A stretch of DNA of 41,038 nucleotides. Source: Candidatus Gastranaerophilales bacterium (lineage in GTDB: Bacteria; Cyanobacteriota; Vampirovibrionia; Gastranaerophilales; Gastranaerophilaceae). Under the pieces are notes generated by a model. It ran no database searches, was not told where the DNA came from, and saw only the letters and a program-made list of their open reading frames with translations. Position numbers and translations under genes: made by a program. Where the stretch lies: the NCBI GenBank assembly GCA_944322555.1, contig CALUPJ010000015.1, positions 1 through 41,038 on the forward strand, read 5' to 3'. Shown in pieces: positions 32,627-39,972 of this stretch (positions are counted from its first letter, which is position 1; every line of letters starts with the position of its first letter).

Positions 32627-33530
32627 TTAGTTTTCTCCCTGCTTTATTTATTAATTTTATATCTTCATCAGGTGTAAACCCTGTTGTTGTAAGATAATTC
32701 CCGACAATAGCAGAATCCGCACAATATTTAAAAGCTTTTTCCAATGTCTCTTCCGACAATCGGGCTTTTTTACCGCCGGCAATTCTTATAGAGGAGTCCG
32801 GACAGGCAATTTTAAATATTGCAAGTGTTCTTAAAACATTTTCTTCATCAATTTTATTCCAATAATTCTCAAACGGGGTTTTGGGTATCGGAGTCAGTAT
32901 ATTAACTGGGATACTGTCAGGATTTATAGCGGCAAGCTCAAGCGCCATTTCTGCACGCTGTTCTGTTGTTTCTCCCATTCCTATTATAACTCCGCAGCAT
33001 AATTCCATGCTGTATTTTTTTACAAGTTTTGCGGTATTAATTCTGTCCTCGTAAGTATGCGTTGTACATATTTCGGGATAATAAGATCTGCAAGTATTGA
33101 TATTGTGATGAAAGCGGACAAGTCCTGCTTCGGCAAGCTTTTTTGCCTGTTCATCGTTTAAAATTCCTATACTTGCACAGCTCTTTATACCTTCTTTATT
33201 TAATGCTTTTATCATATCCAGCATCTTATTAAAATCGCTCTCATCCGGAGTTTTGCCGGAAGTTACGATCGCAATTCTGTCTGCTCCGTTATTAATACCG
33301 TCTTTTGCAGCTTGTATAACAGTTTCCGTATCAATAAGAGGATATGTTTCTATTTCCGTGTTATAAAAAGAACTCTGGGCGCAATATTTGCAATTTTGCG
33401 AGCATTTCCCCGAACGTGCATTAACAATTGAGCAAAATTCTACCTCATCTTTTAAGTATTTCCCGGATTCTTTCAATAAATCCTCTAAATTCATATTGTA
33501 TAAATTTAATAATTCATCTTTAGTTTTCAT
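32598..33530 (-). CDS. bioB: Biotin synthase
   Basis: Radical SAM enzyme inserting sulfur into dethiobiotin. GKCSQNCKYCAQSSFYNTEI contains CX3CX2C and the BioB-specific continuation. Further signatures are LEAGLVRFHHNINT-type text (here EAGLVRFHHNINTCRSYYPEI), ELCCGVIIGMGETTEQRAEM, and PINILTPIPKTPFE-like text (here PVNILTPIPKTPFENYW). Its 310 residues are typical. It starts 3 nt after the SDR gene, so the SDR-bioB pair is cotranscribed. A bioD-like gene lies at 16579-17292. Confidence 0.95.
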   Translation of the reverse strand: MKTKDELLNLYNMNLEDLLKESGKYLKDEVEFCSIVNARSGKCSQNCKYCAQSSFYNTEIETYPLIDTETVIQAAKDGINNGADRIAIVTSGKTPDESDFNKMLDMIKALNKEGIKSCASIGILNDEQAKKLAEAGLVRFHHNINTCRSYYPEICTTHTYEDRINTAKLVKKYSMELCCGVIIGMGETTEQRAEMALELAAINPDSIPVNILTPIPKTPFENYWNKIDEENVLRTLAIFKIACPDSSIRIAGGKKARLSEETLEKAFKYCADSAIVGNYLTTTGFTPDEDIKLINKAGRKLSGKRRYVTI

Positions 33531-33533
33531 ATT

Positions 33534-34226
33534 TTAATATCCTACGCTTAATCCTGCACACAAATTTATCGATTGTCCCGTTACACCTTTTGCCTCTTCG
33601 GAAATCAGATATTTTATCATACCTGCAATTTCGCCGGGTGAAACAAACCTTCTTTGCGGAATGCAGCTTATAATTTCCTCTTTACTAAACATCCCGACGG
33701 AAGAATTGCCCATATCAGTATCAACCCAGCCGGGGTTTATAGTATTTACGGTAATACCGAATTCTGCAAGTTCAAGTGCAAGTGATTTGGCAGCCCCGAT
33801 AAGTCCTGCTTTTGATGCGGAATAAATACTTGCTCCTGCTTCTCCCATAACACCACTTATAGAGCCTATATTAACAATTCTGCCCCATTTTTTTTCTTTC
33901 ATATAAGGAACGGCTCTCGAAATCAAATACAAAGGCGCTTCAAGATTTGTTTTTAGAAGTTGTTCAATTTGGGAAATTTCCATTGCCTCAATTGAAGAAT
34001 AAATATATTCACCTGCATTATTAATAAGCACATCAATTTTATTTTTTTCTATATAGTCCCCGAGTATTTCAATATTCTTGGATAAATCACAAATACAATA
34101 ATTTCTATATTGCTTAAGCGGTTCTTCATTTCTTGCCGATACAAAAACATTGTGTCCCAAATTAAGCATATTATCTGCTATTGCTTTTCCAATCCCTCTG
34201 CTGGCGCCTGTTATTAATATATTCAT
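33534..34226 (-). CDS. SDR-family oxidoreductase (FabG-like)
   Basis: Classical short-chain dehydrogenase: LITGASRGIGKAIADNM is the cofactor loop, DVLINNAGEYIYS the NNAG motif, and IVNIGSISGVMGEAGASIYS with YSASKAG gives the Ser-Tyr-Lys triad. INPGWVDTDM follows. At 230 residues it is slightly shorter than FabG. It sits directly before bioB, so a 3-oxoacyl-ACP reductase feeding pimeloyl-ACP synthesis is plausible but unproven; many SDRs look alike. No Shine-Dalgarno; TATAAT ends 6 nt before the ATG, indicating a leaderless mRNA. Confidence 0.85.
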   Translation of the reverse strand: MNILITGASRGIGKAIADNMLNLGHNVFVSARNEEPLKQYRNYCICDLSKNIEILGDYIEKNKIDVLINNAGEYIYSSIEAMEISQIEQLLKTNLEAPLYLISRAVPYMKEKKWGRIVNIGSISGVMGEAGASIYSASKAGLIGAAKSLALELAEFGITVNTINPGWVDTDMGNSSVGMFSKEEIISCIPQRRFVSPGEIAGMIKYLISEEAKGVTGQSINLCAGLSVGY

Positions 34227-34232
34227 AACTTA

Positions 34233-34238
34233 ATTATA
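34233..34238 (-). promoter_or_regulatory. -10 box of the SDR-bioB operon, leaderless layout
   Basis: Perfect TATAAT followed by TAAGTT and ATG. The 16-mer TATAATTAAGTTATGA is identical to the one before the gene at 37223. No convincing -35: TTGTCG is at 15-nt spacing. Confidence 0.5.
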
Positions 34239-34282
34239 CAACGAAAAGGTTTACGACAAGAATATATTTATTTGATTATGTA

Positions 34283-34310
34283 TTGACAAAATCAAGATAG
34301 TGATTATAAT
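34283..34310 (+). promoter_or_regulatory. Consensus promoter of the RHH-like/NifX-like gene
   Basis: Perfect TTGACA, a 16-nt spacer and perfect TATAAT, ending 8 nt before the ATG at 34319. Strong and effectively leaderless for the full-length product. Confidence 0.75.
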
Positions 34311-34318
34311 ATTTAATT

Positions 34319-34945
34319 ATGGATAATAGAAATTTATTTTGTAATAAAAATTGGGGCGGAAAACGAATGAATGCAGGCAGAAAACGTACATGCCTGAACA
34401 AAATTCCGTTTAACCGTCGGATTAATGAAAATATTTTAAAGATTTTACGCGAATACGCTCATTCGCATAACATTACCGAAACAGAAGCTTTAGAGAGTGC
34501 AATTCTGCTTCAATCAAATGTCGATAAACTGAAAGGAGACAAAAACATGAAAATAGCTATTCCTACGGAGAATGAAAAACTTTGTTCGCACTTCGGCCAT
34601 TCGGAATCTTTTACTTTTGTTGATGTTAATCCAGAAACAAAGGAAATTTTGAATATTGAAACAAAAGTACCGGAAGAAGGCATTAGCTGCCAAAGCGCCG
34701 GCTGGATATCAGAGCAGGGAGCAAATATTGTTCTTGCAGGCGGAATGGGAGCCCGCCCGCTTGGTATTTTTAGTCAAAATGGTGTTAAAGTAGTTTCGGG
34801 CTGCCCGGAACTTCCTGTAAAAGAACTAGTAGAACAATATCTGGCTTCTGCTCTCCAAACAGGTGAAAATATCTGCGGCGGCGAGCATCACGAATGCCAT
34901 GGTCATCATCACAACCATGCTCATCATCACTGCCATAACCATTAA
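34319..34945 (+). CDS. RHH-like DNA-binding segment fused to a NifX/NifB-C-type cofactor-binding domain with His-rich tail
   Basis: 208 residues in three parts. Residues 1-76: basic NWGGKRMNAGRKRTCLNKIP and then RINENILKILREYAHSHNIT, like a ribbon-helix-helix or AT-hook-type DNA-binding unit. Residues 77-185: MKIAIPTENEKLCSHFGHSE, a dinitrogenase iron-molybdenum-cofactor-binding (NifX/NifB C-terminal) fold with the HFG motif, IVLAGGMGARPLGIF and a later Cys (SGCPELP). Residues 186-208: His/Cys-rich HECHGHHHNHAHHHCHNH, likely metal-binding. The ATG at 34319 has no Shine-Dalgarno, but AAAGGAG at 34532 lies 8 nt before the in-frame ATG at 34547, so a second product lacking the first part is likely. 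Annotating only the short form is the main alternative. Confidence 0.75.
   Translation: MDNRNLFCNKNWGGKRMNAGRKRTCLNKIPFNRRINENILKILREYAHSHNITETEALESAILLQSNVDKLKGDKNMKIAIPTENEKLCSHFGHSESFTFVDVNPETKEILNIETKVPEEGISCQSAGWISEQGANIVLAGGMGARPLGIFSQNGVKVVSGCPELPVKELVEQYLASALQTGENICGGEHHECHGHHHNHAHHHCHNH
34532..34549 (+). promoter_or_regulatory. Internal ribosome binding site and start codon for the NifX-like domain alone
   Basis: AAAGGAG, 8 nt, ATG: one of the best Shine-Dalgarno sites in the window, located inside an open frame exactly at the boundary between the DNA-binding-like and NifX-like parts. Confidence 0.65.
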
Positions 34946-34959
34946 CGTACAAACAAAAA

Positions 34960-34985
34960 GGCACAGCCCATATACCGACTGTGCC
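34960..34985 (-). terminator. Terminator of the minus-strand gene at 35007-35477
   Basis: 7-bp stem GGCACAG/CTGTGCC with a 12-nt loop. On the minus strand it is followed by TTTTTGTTTG, 21 nt past the stop. On the plus strand it is followed by A's, so it is not a good terminator in that direction. Confidence 0.75.
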
Positions 34986-35006
34986 AAAAACTGAGTAATA
35001 TCGATG

Positions 35007-35477
35007 CTAGCTCATGAATTGCGCTTGATAAGCACGATAGGAAATAGGCGCTTCCTGAACCTCCGGTTTGTTGGATAATCCGAAAGCCCTTGATGCTTCT
35101 GACCTTAGACCTGCGAAATATGTCATGGCCTGTCCATCGATAGCACTCTGGCTCAATAACTGAATTGCATTGTTAAACGCAGCGTAATCTTTTTCGTAGT
35201 CACCCGTTGCCTGAATACCTATCTGAGCACATAAGCTTGCCCAGGGGACGACTTTTTGATTGTTCTGATTATCAATCTGCTGTTGAACCTGCTTCGAGTA
35301 CTCCTCGTACATCGCTTCATTCAGTTCTTTTAAATCATCGGTTGTACCCGTCGGAGTAATATCAAAATCATCAAACGCACGCTCCAGCGCCCTGGCATTT
35401 GTAGGAACCCTGCCGAGGTAAGAGTAAATGTTTGCGCTTGTATAGGTATATACTCCGTTTACTGTGAAGTTTGACAT
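35007..35477 (-). CDS. Unknown soluble protein, about 156 residues
   Basis: The ATG at 35477 is chosen because GAGGTG lies 6 nt before it; the frame extends 3 codons further to a GTG with no ribosome site. Sequence features: Ser/Tyr/Thr-rich N-terminus SNFTVNGVYTYTSANIYSYL, then a helical, Gln/Asn-rich middle (EEYSKQVQQQIDNQNNQK) and a C-terminal half with GDYEKDYAAFNNAIQLLSQS. No signal peptide, membrane segment or recognised family. It has its own AT-rich promoter region and a clean terminator, so it is a single-gene transcript. The TTATATAT...TATAAGAGG leader resembles those of the small genes at 20337 and 35778. Confidence 0.75.
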   Translation of the reverse strand: MSNFTVNGVYTYTSANIYSYLGRVPTNARALERAFDDFDITPTGTTDDLKELNEAMYEEYSKQVQQQIDNQNNQKVVPWASLCAQIGIQATGDYEKDYAAFNNAIQLLSQSAIDGQAMTYFAGLRSEASRAFGLSNKPEVQEAPISYRAYQAQFMS

Positions 35478-35541
35478 GATACACACCTCTTATATGATAT
35501 ATAATATATATCGGCATTTTTTCTAAAAACTTTAGCGTTTT

Positions 35542-35569
35542 TTGAAAAATCTTTACAAAACTTTACAAT
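35542..35569 (+). promoter_or_regulatory. Upstream promoter of the 57-aa gene
   Basis: TTGAAA, a 16-nt spacer and TACAAT. TTGAAAAATCTT is repeated in the second promoter 120 nt downstream. Confidence 0.4.
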
Positions 35570-35661
35570 ATCAGCCTAAAACTCTCTGTTTTAGCTATTT
35601 TAATTTTTTCTCTGTTAACTTCTATGTAAAGAAATGTAACAAAGAAATAAAACGATGAAAT

Positions 35662-35689
35662 TTGAAAAATCTTATATACTTTATATATA
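35662..35689 (+). promoter_or_regulatory. Proximal promoter of the 57-aa gene
   Basis: TTGAAA, a 16-nt spacer and TATATA, in a context nearly the same as that before the small gene at 20337 (ATACTTTATATATA, then TATAAGAGAG). The transcript would have a leader of about 80 nt. The rest of 35478-35777 holds this promoter pair and the divergent promoter only; no ORF or stable hairpin seen. Confidence 0.45.
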
Positions 35690-35777
35690 TGTAAGACAAG
35701 TATAAGAGAGTTATAAAAATCTCAACCCGTTTGTAAGATGTGTATAATCGGGCTTGAGTAAACACGAGGTATCGATT

Positions 35778-35951
35778 ATGGCACTATTGCAGAGCTATGA
35801 CATTAATGCTATGGCTACGAATATTTCACGAGAATTTTATATTAATGAGAATCCTGCAGAAGATAAATCATATGTGCTAATGGACGAAATGCGTCTATTT
35901 GCAATGGATATGAAATCAAGAGTTACATTTATATCACGAACAAAGCAATAA
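35778..35951 (+). CDS. Small unknown protein, 57 residues
   Basis: ATG at 35778 with GAGGT 7 nt upstream; the open frame extends back to 35754 but that start has no ribosome site. The product is acidic to neutral and helix-prone (MALLQSYDINAMATNISREF, then YVLMDEMRLFAMDMKSR), with many Met and no Cys, signal or membrane segment. No family recognised. Own promoters, a ribosome site and a terminator at 36004 support a real monocistronic gene. Upstream elements are shared with the 59-aa gene at 20337. Confidence 0.7.
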   Translation: MALLQSYDINAMATNISREFYINENPAEDKSYVLMDEMRLFAMDMKSRVTFISRTKQ

Positions 35952-36003
35952 TTTTATAATACCAATCTTACTTACTAATTTAATTCCCCAAACTAATTTT
36001 AGC

Positions 36004-36037
36004 GCCTGATAAATAAAGTTTATTCAGGCTTTTTTTT
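36004..36037 (+). terminator. Terminator of the 57-aa gene
   Basis: GCCTGA ... TCAGGC with additional A-T pairs inside the stem (AATAAA/TTTATT), followed by eight T's. Confidence 0.85.
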
Positions 36038-36098
36038 GTATAAAATCGGCTTTCTTAATTTTATTATTTTGGCTAAAATATATAAAAAGGAGGTTATT

Positions 36099-36650
36099 TT
36101 GAGTATTTGTATTTTTCCGGGTACATTTAATCCTATACATCAGGCTCATATAAGAATAGCTGAATTTGCGTTAAGCTATTACGGATTTGAAAAAATAATT
36201 TTTATTCCCTCTTATATACCTCCGCATAAAAATGTAGTGCAGGATTTGGTCATGCACAGATATAATATGGTTAAAATTGCAATTGCAGATAACCCGAAGT
36301 TTGAAATATCAGATATTGAATATTTTTCGGAGGGTAAATCTTATTCTTTAATAACTGTGCAAAAGATACTTGAGCAATACAGAATTAACGGAAAGCTGAA
36401 TTTTATAATCGGTACGGATGCTTTTGATAAAATAGAGAGCTGGTATAAAGCTGAAGAGTTAAAAAATCTTGTACATTTTATAGTATTTCCAAGGGGTGTT
36501 GTTATAAATAAAAAAGACGGATTTGATTATGAAATGGCGCCGCTTGCTTTTTTTGACATTTCTTCTACTGATGTGAGAAATAATCATAATAATGATACAA
36601 TAAGTAAGGTAAAGGATTATATTGAAGAAAATGGATTATACAGAGATTAA
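36099..36650 (+). CDS. nadD: Nicotinate-nucleotide adenylyltransferase
   Basis: Converts NaMN and ATP to deamido-NAD. IFPGTFNPIHQAHIRIAE is the nucleotidyltransferase G-T-F-x-P-x-H-x-x-H motif, FIPSYIPPHKN the substrate loop, NFIIGTDAFDKIESWYKAEE the central segment, and ISSTDVRNNHNN the C-terminal ISSTxVR motif. The start is TTG at 36099, with a perfect AAGGAGG 5 nt upstream; the open frame extends back to an ATG at 36036 that sits in the preceding terminator. 183 residues, slightly short but complete. It overlaps yqeK. Confidence 0.94.
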   Translation: MSICIFPGTFNPIHQAHIRIAEFALSYYGFEKIIFIPSYIPPHKNVVQDLVMHRYNMVKIAIADNPKFEISDIEYFSEGKSYSLITVQKILEQYRINGKLNFIIGTDAFDKIESWYKAEELKNLVHFIVFPRGVVINKKDGFDYEMAPLAFFDISSTDVRNNHNNDTISKVKDYIEENGLYRD

Positions 36651-37182
36651 AAACTGGCTAAAAAGAAATCTTACGCCCGAACGTTACGAGCATTCTGTCG
36701 GGACTGCTGAGTGTGCGGAAAAGCTGGCCGAAAGATACGGTGTAGATAAAGAAAAAGCTTATTTTACCGGGCTGATTCATGATTGTGCAAAATGTCTTTC
36801 AAAAGAAGATACAATGAACGCACTCAAGAATTTATCTCTTATAGACGGTGAATTGTGCAACCCAAAGACTCATCATGCTCCTGCGGGAGCTTATATTGCA
36901 CGGAAAGAGTTTGGAGTCGATGATGAAGAGATTTTATCGGCAATAAGGTGGCATACTCTCGGTAAGGTTAATATGACAACTTTTGAAAAAATTATCTTTC
37001 TGGCAGACAAGATAGAAGAGCGTACACGGCCGTGTGAACTCTGCAAGCCTGTAAAAGAGGCTTTGAAAGAGAGTTTGGATAAAGCATTGCTTATATGTTA
37101 CAAAAATACTATAAAAAGTCTTGTTGACAGAAACTTGGGGATTTGTAAACTTACAATAGATATATACAACAGTCTTTTGTAG
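36622..37182 (+). CDS. yqeK: YqeK-family HD-domain hydrolase (symmetrical Ap4A hydrolase type)
   Basis: HD-superfamily metal-dependent phosphohydrolase. RYEHSVGTAECAEKLAERYG contains the first His, YFTGLIHDCAK the His-Asp pair, THHAPAGAY and IRWHTLG the further ligands, and IIFLADKIEE the last Asp. YqeK proteins split diadenosine tetraphosphate into two ADP. Its 186 residues are normal. Placement after nadD is the widespread nadD-yqeK pair. The start is either TTG 36622 (AAAGG 6 nt upstream) or ATG 36631; both overlap nadD. Confidence 0.93.
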   Translation: MKKMDYTEIKNWLKRNLTPERYEHSVGTAECAEKLAERYGVDKEKAYFTGLIHDCAKCLSKEDTMNALKNLSLIDGELCNPKTHHAPAGAYIARKEFGVDDEEILSAIRWHTLGKVNMTTFEKIIFLADKIEERTRPCELCKPVKEALKESLDKALLICYKNTIKSLVDRNLGICKLTIDIYNSLL

Positions 37183-37210
37183 TTAATTTGGTTAAAACGA
37201 AGAATCATAG

Positions 37211-37216
37211 TATAAT
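37211..37216 (+). promoter_or_regulatory. -10 box of the secreted-protein gene, leaderless layout
   Basis: TATAAT, TAAGTT, ATG, with TTGGTT 17 nt upstream as a weak -35. The stretch is identical over 16 nt to that before the SDR gene. Confidence 0.5.
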
Positions 37217-37222
37217 TAAGTT

Positions 37223-38368
37223 ATGAGGAAGAGGTTAGCTGTAATTTTACTAAGTATATTCCTGATGAACACGGCACTTGCTGATGTCCCGTTTCAAGGT
37301 CATGCAGAGTTTGATGATGAGTATACGGAGTTAGATAAAAAACTTTTTACAGGTAAAAAGGAGACTCTGGAAAAAAGAGACGTTATTGAAATGACTGTTT
37401 CGCAAGTTTTAGATGGCTCTTTTTCACTGGAGGGAGATGAGTTTTTTGCGGAAGTAACTTCCGATGTAATTGGTGATAAAGGTGTAATTATACCCAAAGG
37501 CACAGTTGCGCACGGAACAATTACTCAGACGAGTGAAGCTAAACGGCTCGGTCGAGACGGGCATCTAAGTTTAAGCTTTGATTATCTGGTTACGCCGGAT
37601 GGACGGGAAATTCCGATAGAAGGGCAAATGTCAACGAAGCTTCATCCGATAAAAGCCGCGACTAAGATTATAGCGACCGATGTCGGTTATACCGCAGTCG
37701 GCGGTCTTGCCGGAGGACTATTTGCATTACAGGCATTAGGGATAGAAGCGGCAATAGCATCTCAGGGATATACGCTGGCAGGCGGAGCTGCACTGGGAAG
37801 TACTGTCGGGCTTGGTATGTCTTTATACAGAAAAGGGAAAAATGTTTTAATTGCGCCGGGTGATGAAATAAAAGTCAGAATTTTGTCTGATGTGGAACTT
37901 CCCGTATACAGGGAAGATGCTTTAAAACAGGAAGAGCTTAAATATCCCGGACTTGATATCAGAATTGTTAATATTTTGTACGAAAAAGATCCGTTCGGGG
38001 AGGTTAATACAATTACGCTTTCGCTATCTATTTCTAATATGTCAAAAAAAGCTTTCTCCGGCATGGATTTAGCTCTTGTAAACGATTATAATGCGGTATT
38101 TAACCCTTCGATATTCGGTGATACAAAGCTTTTGTTTTCGCAATTGAAACCCGGAGACAGATTTGCAGGAAAAATTTCTTTTGCTGTAAATAATGTAAAA
38201 CAATCTTTCTGGCTGGTTGTTAATGACAGAGCCACAAACAAACCAATTGCAAAAATATCTCTTGATAACGCATATAAAAAAGTTTCAAAAGATGTAAAAA
38301 AGAGAAACGATAAAATGCGCAAGAAAAAGAAAAACTATTATAAAGAAGACTCTCCGTTTGATTTATAA
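37223..38368 (+). CDS. Secreted or envelope protein of unknown function
   Basis: 381 residues. Signal peptide MRKRLAVILLSIFLMNTALA, cleaved before DVPFQG. A domain of about residues 50-145 contains GDKGVIIPKGTVAHGTITQT and GHLSLSFDYLVTPDGREIPI, a pattern seen in TrbI/VirB10-like and surface-antigen-type beta domains. A Gly/Ala-rich hydrophobic segment follows (AVGGLAGGLFALQALGIEAA, about residues 155-195), possibly membrane-inserting. A second beta-rich domain with NTITLSLSISNMSKKAFSGM comes next, and the C-terminus is very basic (KKRNDKMRKKKKNY). Family not recognised. No Shine-Dalgarno; the -10 box is 6 nt before the ATG. Confidence 0.8.
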   Translation: MRKRLAVILLSIFLMNTALADVPFQGHAEFDDEYTELDKKLFTGKKETLEKRDVIEMTVSQVLDGSFSLEGDEFFAEVTSDVIGDKGVIIPKGTVAHGTITQTSEAKRLGRDGHLSLSFDYLVTPDGREIPIEGQMSTKLHPIKAATKIIATDVGYTAVGGLAGGLFALQALGIEAAIASQGYTLAGGAALGSTVGLGMSLYRKGKNVLIAPGDEIKVRILSDVELPVYREDALKQEELKYPGLDIRIVNILYEKDPFGEVNTITLSLSISNMSKKAFSGMDLALVNDYNAVFNPSIFGDTKLLFSQLKPGDRFAGKISFAVNNVKQSFWLVVNDRATNKPIAKISLDNAYKKVSKDVKKRNDKMRKKKKNYYKEDSPFDL

Positions 38369-38386
38369 TGTCTTTTTAAATAAAAT
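38358..38386 (+). promoter_or_regulatory. Promoter of the AGCS symporter gene, leaderless layout
   Basis: TTGATT, a 17-nt spacer and TAAAAT, ending 6 nt before the ATG at 38393. The -35 overlaps the end of the preceding gene. Confidence 0.55.
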
Positions 38387-38392
38387 ATTCTT

Positions 38393-39856
38393 ATGAATTT
38401 AGATGCCGCTATAGATAGCTTACTTTCACCTGTCGCAGACAGAGTGTCAGGCTTAATTTTCTCCTATATTACGATAGGAGAGGTAAAAGTCGAATTTCTT
38501 GTTGCGCTTCTTATTTCTGCGGCACTGTTTTTTACATTAAGAACCGGATTTATAGGTTTCTGGGGCTTTAAACATGCCGTAAAACTTATTACAAATAATT
38601 ACAAACACAAAAATACAGGCGGATTTCAAAGAAAAAAAAGAGGTGAATTATCTTCTTTTCAAGCTTTAAGTGCTACTATTTCCGCCTCTGCGGGAATCGG
38701 AAATGTCGCAGGTTCAGCGGCAGCCGTATCAATAGGCGGGCCCGGAGTTATTTTTTGGATGATTGTTGCAGGAATTTTCTCTATGGCTCTTAAGTTTTCC
38801 GAGGTACTTTTGGGAGTTAAATTCCGAAGAACAAATCCTGACGGAACGGTATCCGGCGGTCCGATGTATTATATCCCCATTGCATTTAAAGGAAACACAT
38901 TAGGGAAAGTCCTTGCCAAAGTTTATGCAGTTTGTTGTATTTTTGCAATGATAGGCGGCTGGAATTTGTTCCAGATAAACGCAATGACAGCTCAATTTAC
39001 GGAAGTAACTGGCGGTGATACAAGTATATTTGCAAACAACGGCTGGATTCTCGGTACAATCGTTGCAGCTATAACTTGGTTTACAATAATAGGCGGAATT
39101 AAAGCTATCGGGAAGTTTACCTCAAAAGTTACTCCTGTAATGTGTTCTCTATATGTTTTAAGTGCTTTTTTAGTTTGCATAGTAAACATTCATCATTTGC
39201 CCGAAACAATTGTTCTTATAATAAAAGAAGCTTTTTCACCACGTGCAATGACTGGCGGGGCTTTTGCCTGTTTGCTTTGGGGTTTCCGGCGGGCAATGTT
39301 TGCTAATGAATCCGGCTTAGGTACTGCACCTATTGCATTTTCTGCCGTTAATACAAATAAACCAACTGCTCAAGCGTTTATTTCAATGCTGCAGCCGTTT
39401 GTTGATACGGTAATTGTCGGTGTGGCTACTGCGTTTGTAATAGTTGTATCAAAAGTCTATTTGAATATTGATGGAATTGCCGGCATAGAGCTTACTTCAA
39501 AAGCATTTGCAACAATATGCCCGGCATATCCGATACTTCTTACTGTTATGGCAAGCTGCTTTGTCTTATCAACAATGCTTTGCGGCTCTTACTACGGTCT
39601 TAAAGCTTGGAATTTTCTATTCGGTGATGATAAACGGAAAACACGGATTTTTCAGGCCGTTTATTGTTTATGTATTATAGCAGGCTCCGCTATGAATTTT
39701 AAAAGCATAATAAACCTCTCTGATGCTGTTACGCTTTTTTTGGCTGTACCTAACTTAATAGCAGTCTTTATGCTTTCAAATGTTGTGATAAAAGAACTTA
39801 AACGATATTGTGAGCGATATGGAATTAACGAAAAGTTTATAAAGTACTTACGTTAA
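38393..39856 (+). CDS. Sodium:alanine (AGCS family) symporter
   Basis: 487-residue membrane protein. FQALSATISASAGIGNVAGSAAA contains the AGCS G-x-G-N substrate and Na+ site, and GGPGVIFWMIVAGIFSMALKF continues it. GGPMYYIP and CLLWGFRRAMFANESGLGTA (with the family N-E-x-G-x-G) are further signatures; about ten hydrophobic helices are visible. It imports alanine, glycine or a related amino acid with sodium or protons. It has its own promoter. Confidence 0.93.
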   Translation: MNLDAAIDSLLSPVADRVSGLIFSYITIGEVKVEFLVALLISAALFFTLRTGFIGFWGFKHAVKLITNNYKHKNTGGFQRKKRGELSSFQALSATISASAGIGNVAGSAAAVSIGGPGVIFWMIVAGIFSMALKFSEVLLGVKFRRTNPDGTVSGGPMYYIPIAFKGNTLGKVLAKVYAVCCIFAMIGGWNLFQINAMTAQFTEVTGGDTSIFANNGWILGTIVAAITWFTIIGGIKAIGKFTSKVTPVMCSLYVLSAFLVCIVNIHHLPETIVLIIKEAFSPRAMTGGAFACLLWGFRRAMFANESGLGTAPIAFSAVNTNKPTAQAFISMLQPFVDTVIVGVATAFVIVVSKVYLNIDGIAGIELTSKAFATICPAYPILLTVMASCFVLSTMLCGSYYGLKAWNFLFGDDKRKTRIFQAVYCLCIIAGSAMNFKSIINLSDAVTLFLAVPNLIAVFMLSNVVIKELKRYCERYGINEKFIKYLR

Positions 39857-39915
39857 ATAAAGAAATTAATTTTGCAAACTTCTATCGTATAAGTTTTGCT
39901 TTATATAATCTTTAC

Positions 39916-39944
39916 TTGCCTAGCTGGTGTAAATATTGTAAAAT
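39916..39944 (+). promoter_or_regulatory. Promoter of homocitrate synthase-like gene
   Basis: TTGCCT, a 17-nt spacer and TAAAAT, about 28 nt before the ATG, with AGGAGAGG as ribosome site. Confidence 0.5.
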
Positions 39945-39972
39945 AAGGCAAATAAAGAGGAGAGGTGGAATT

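Noticed and set aside
36036-36098. ATG at 36036 as start of nadD
   Set aside because: It overlaps the T run of the preceding terminator and has no Shine-Dalgarno; the TTG at 36099 has a perfect AAGGAGG and fits the family N-terminus.
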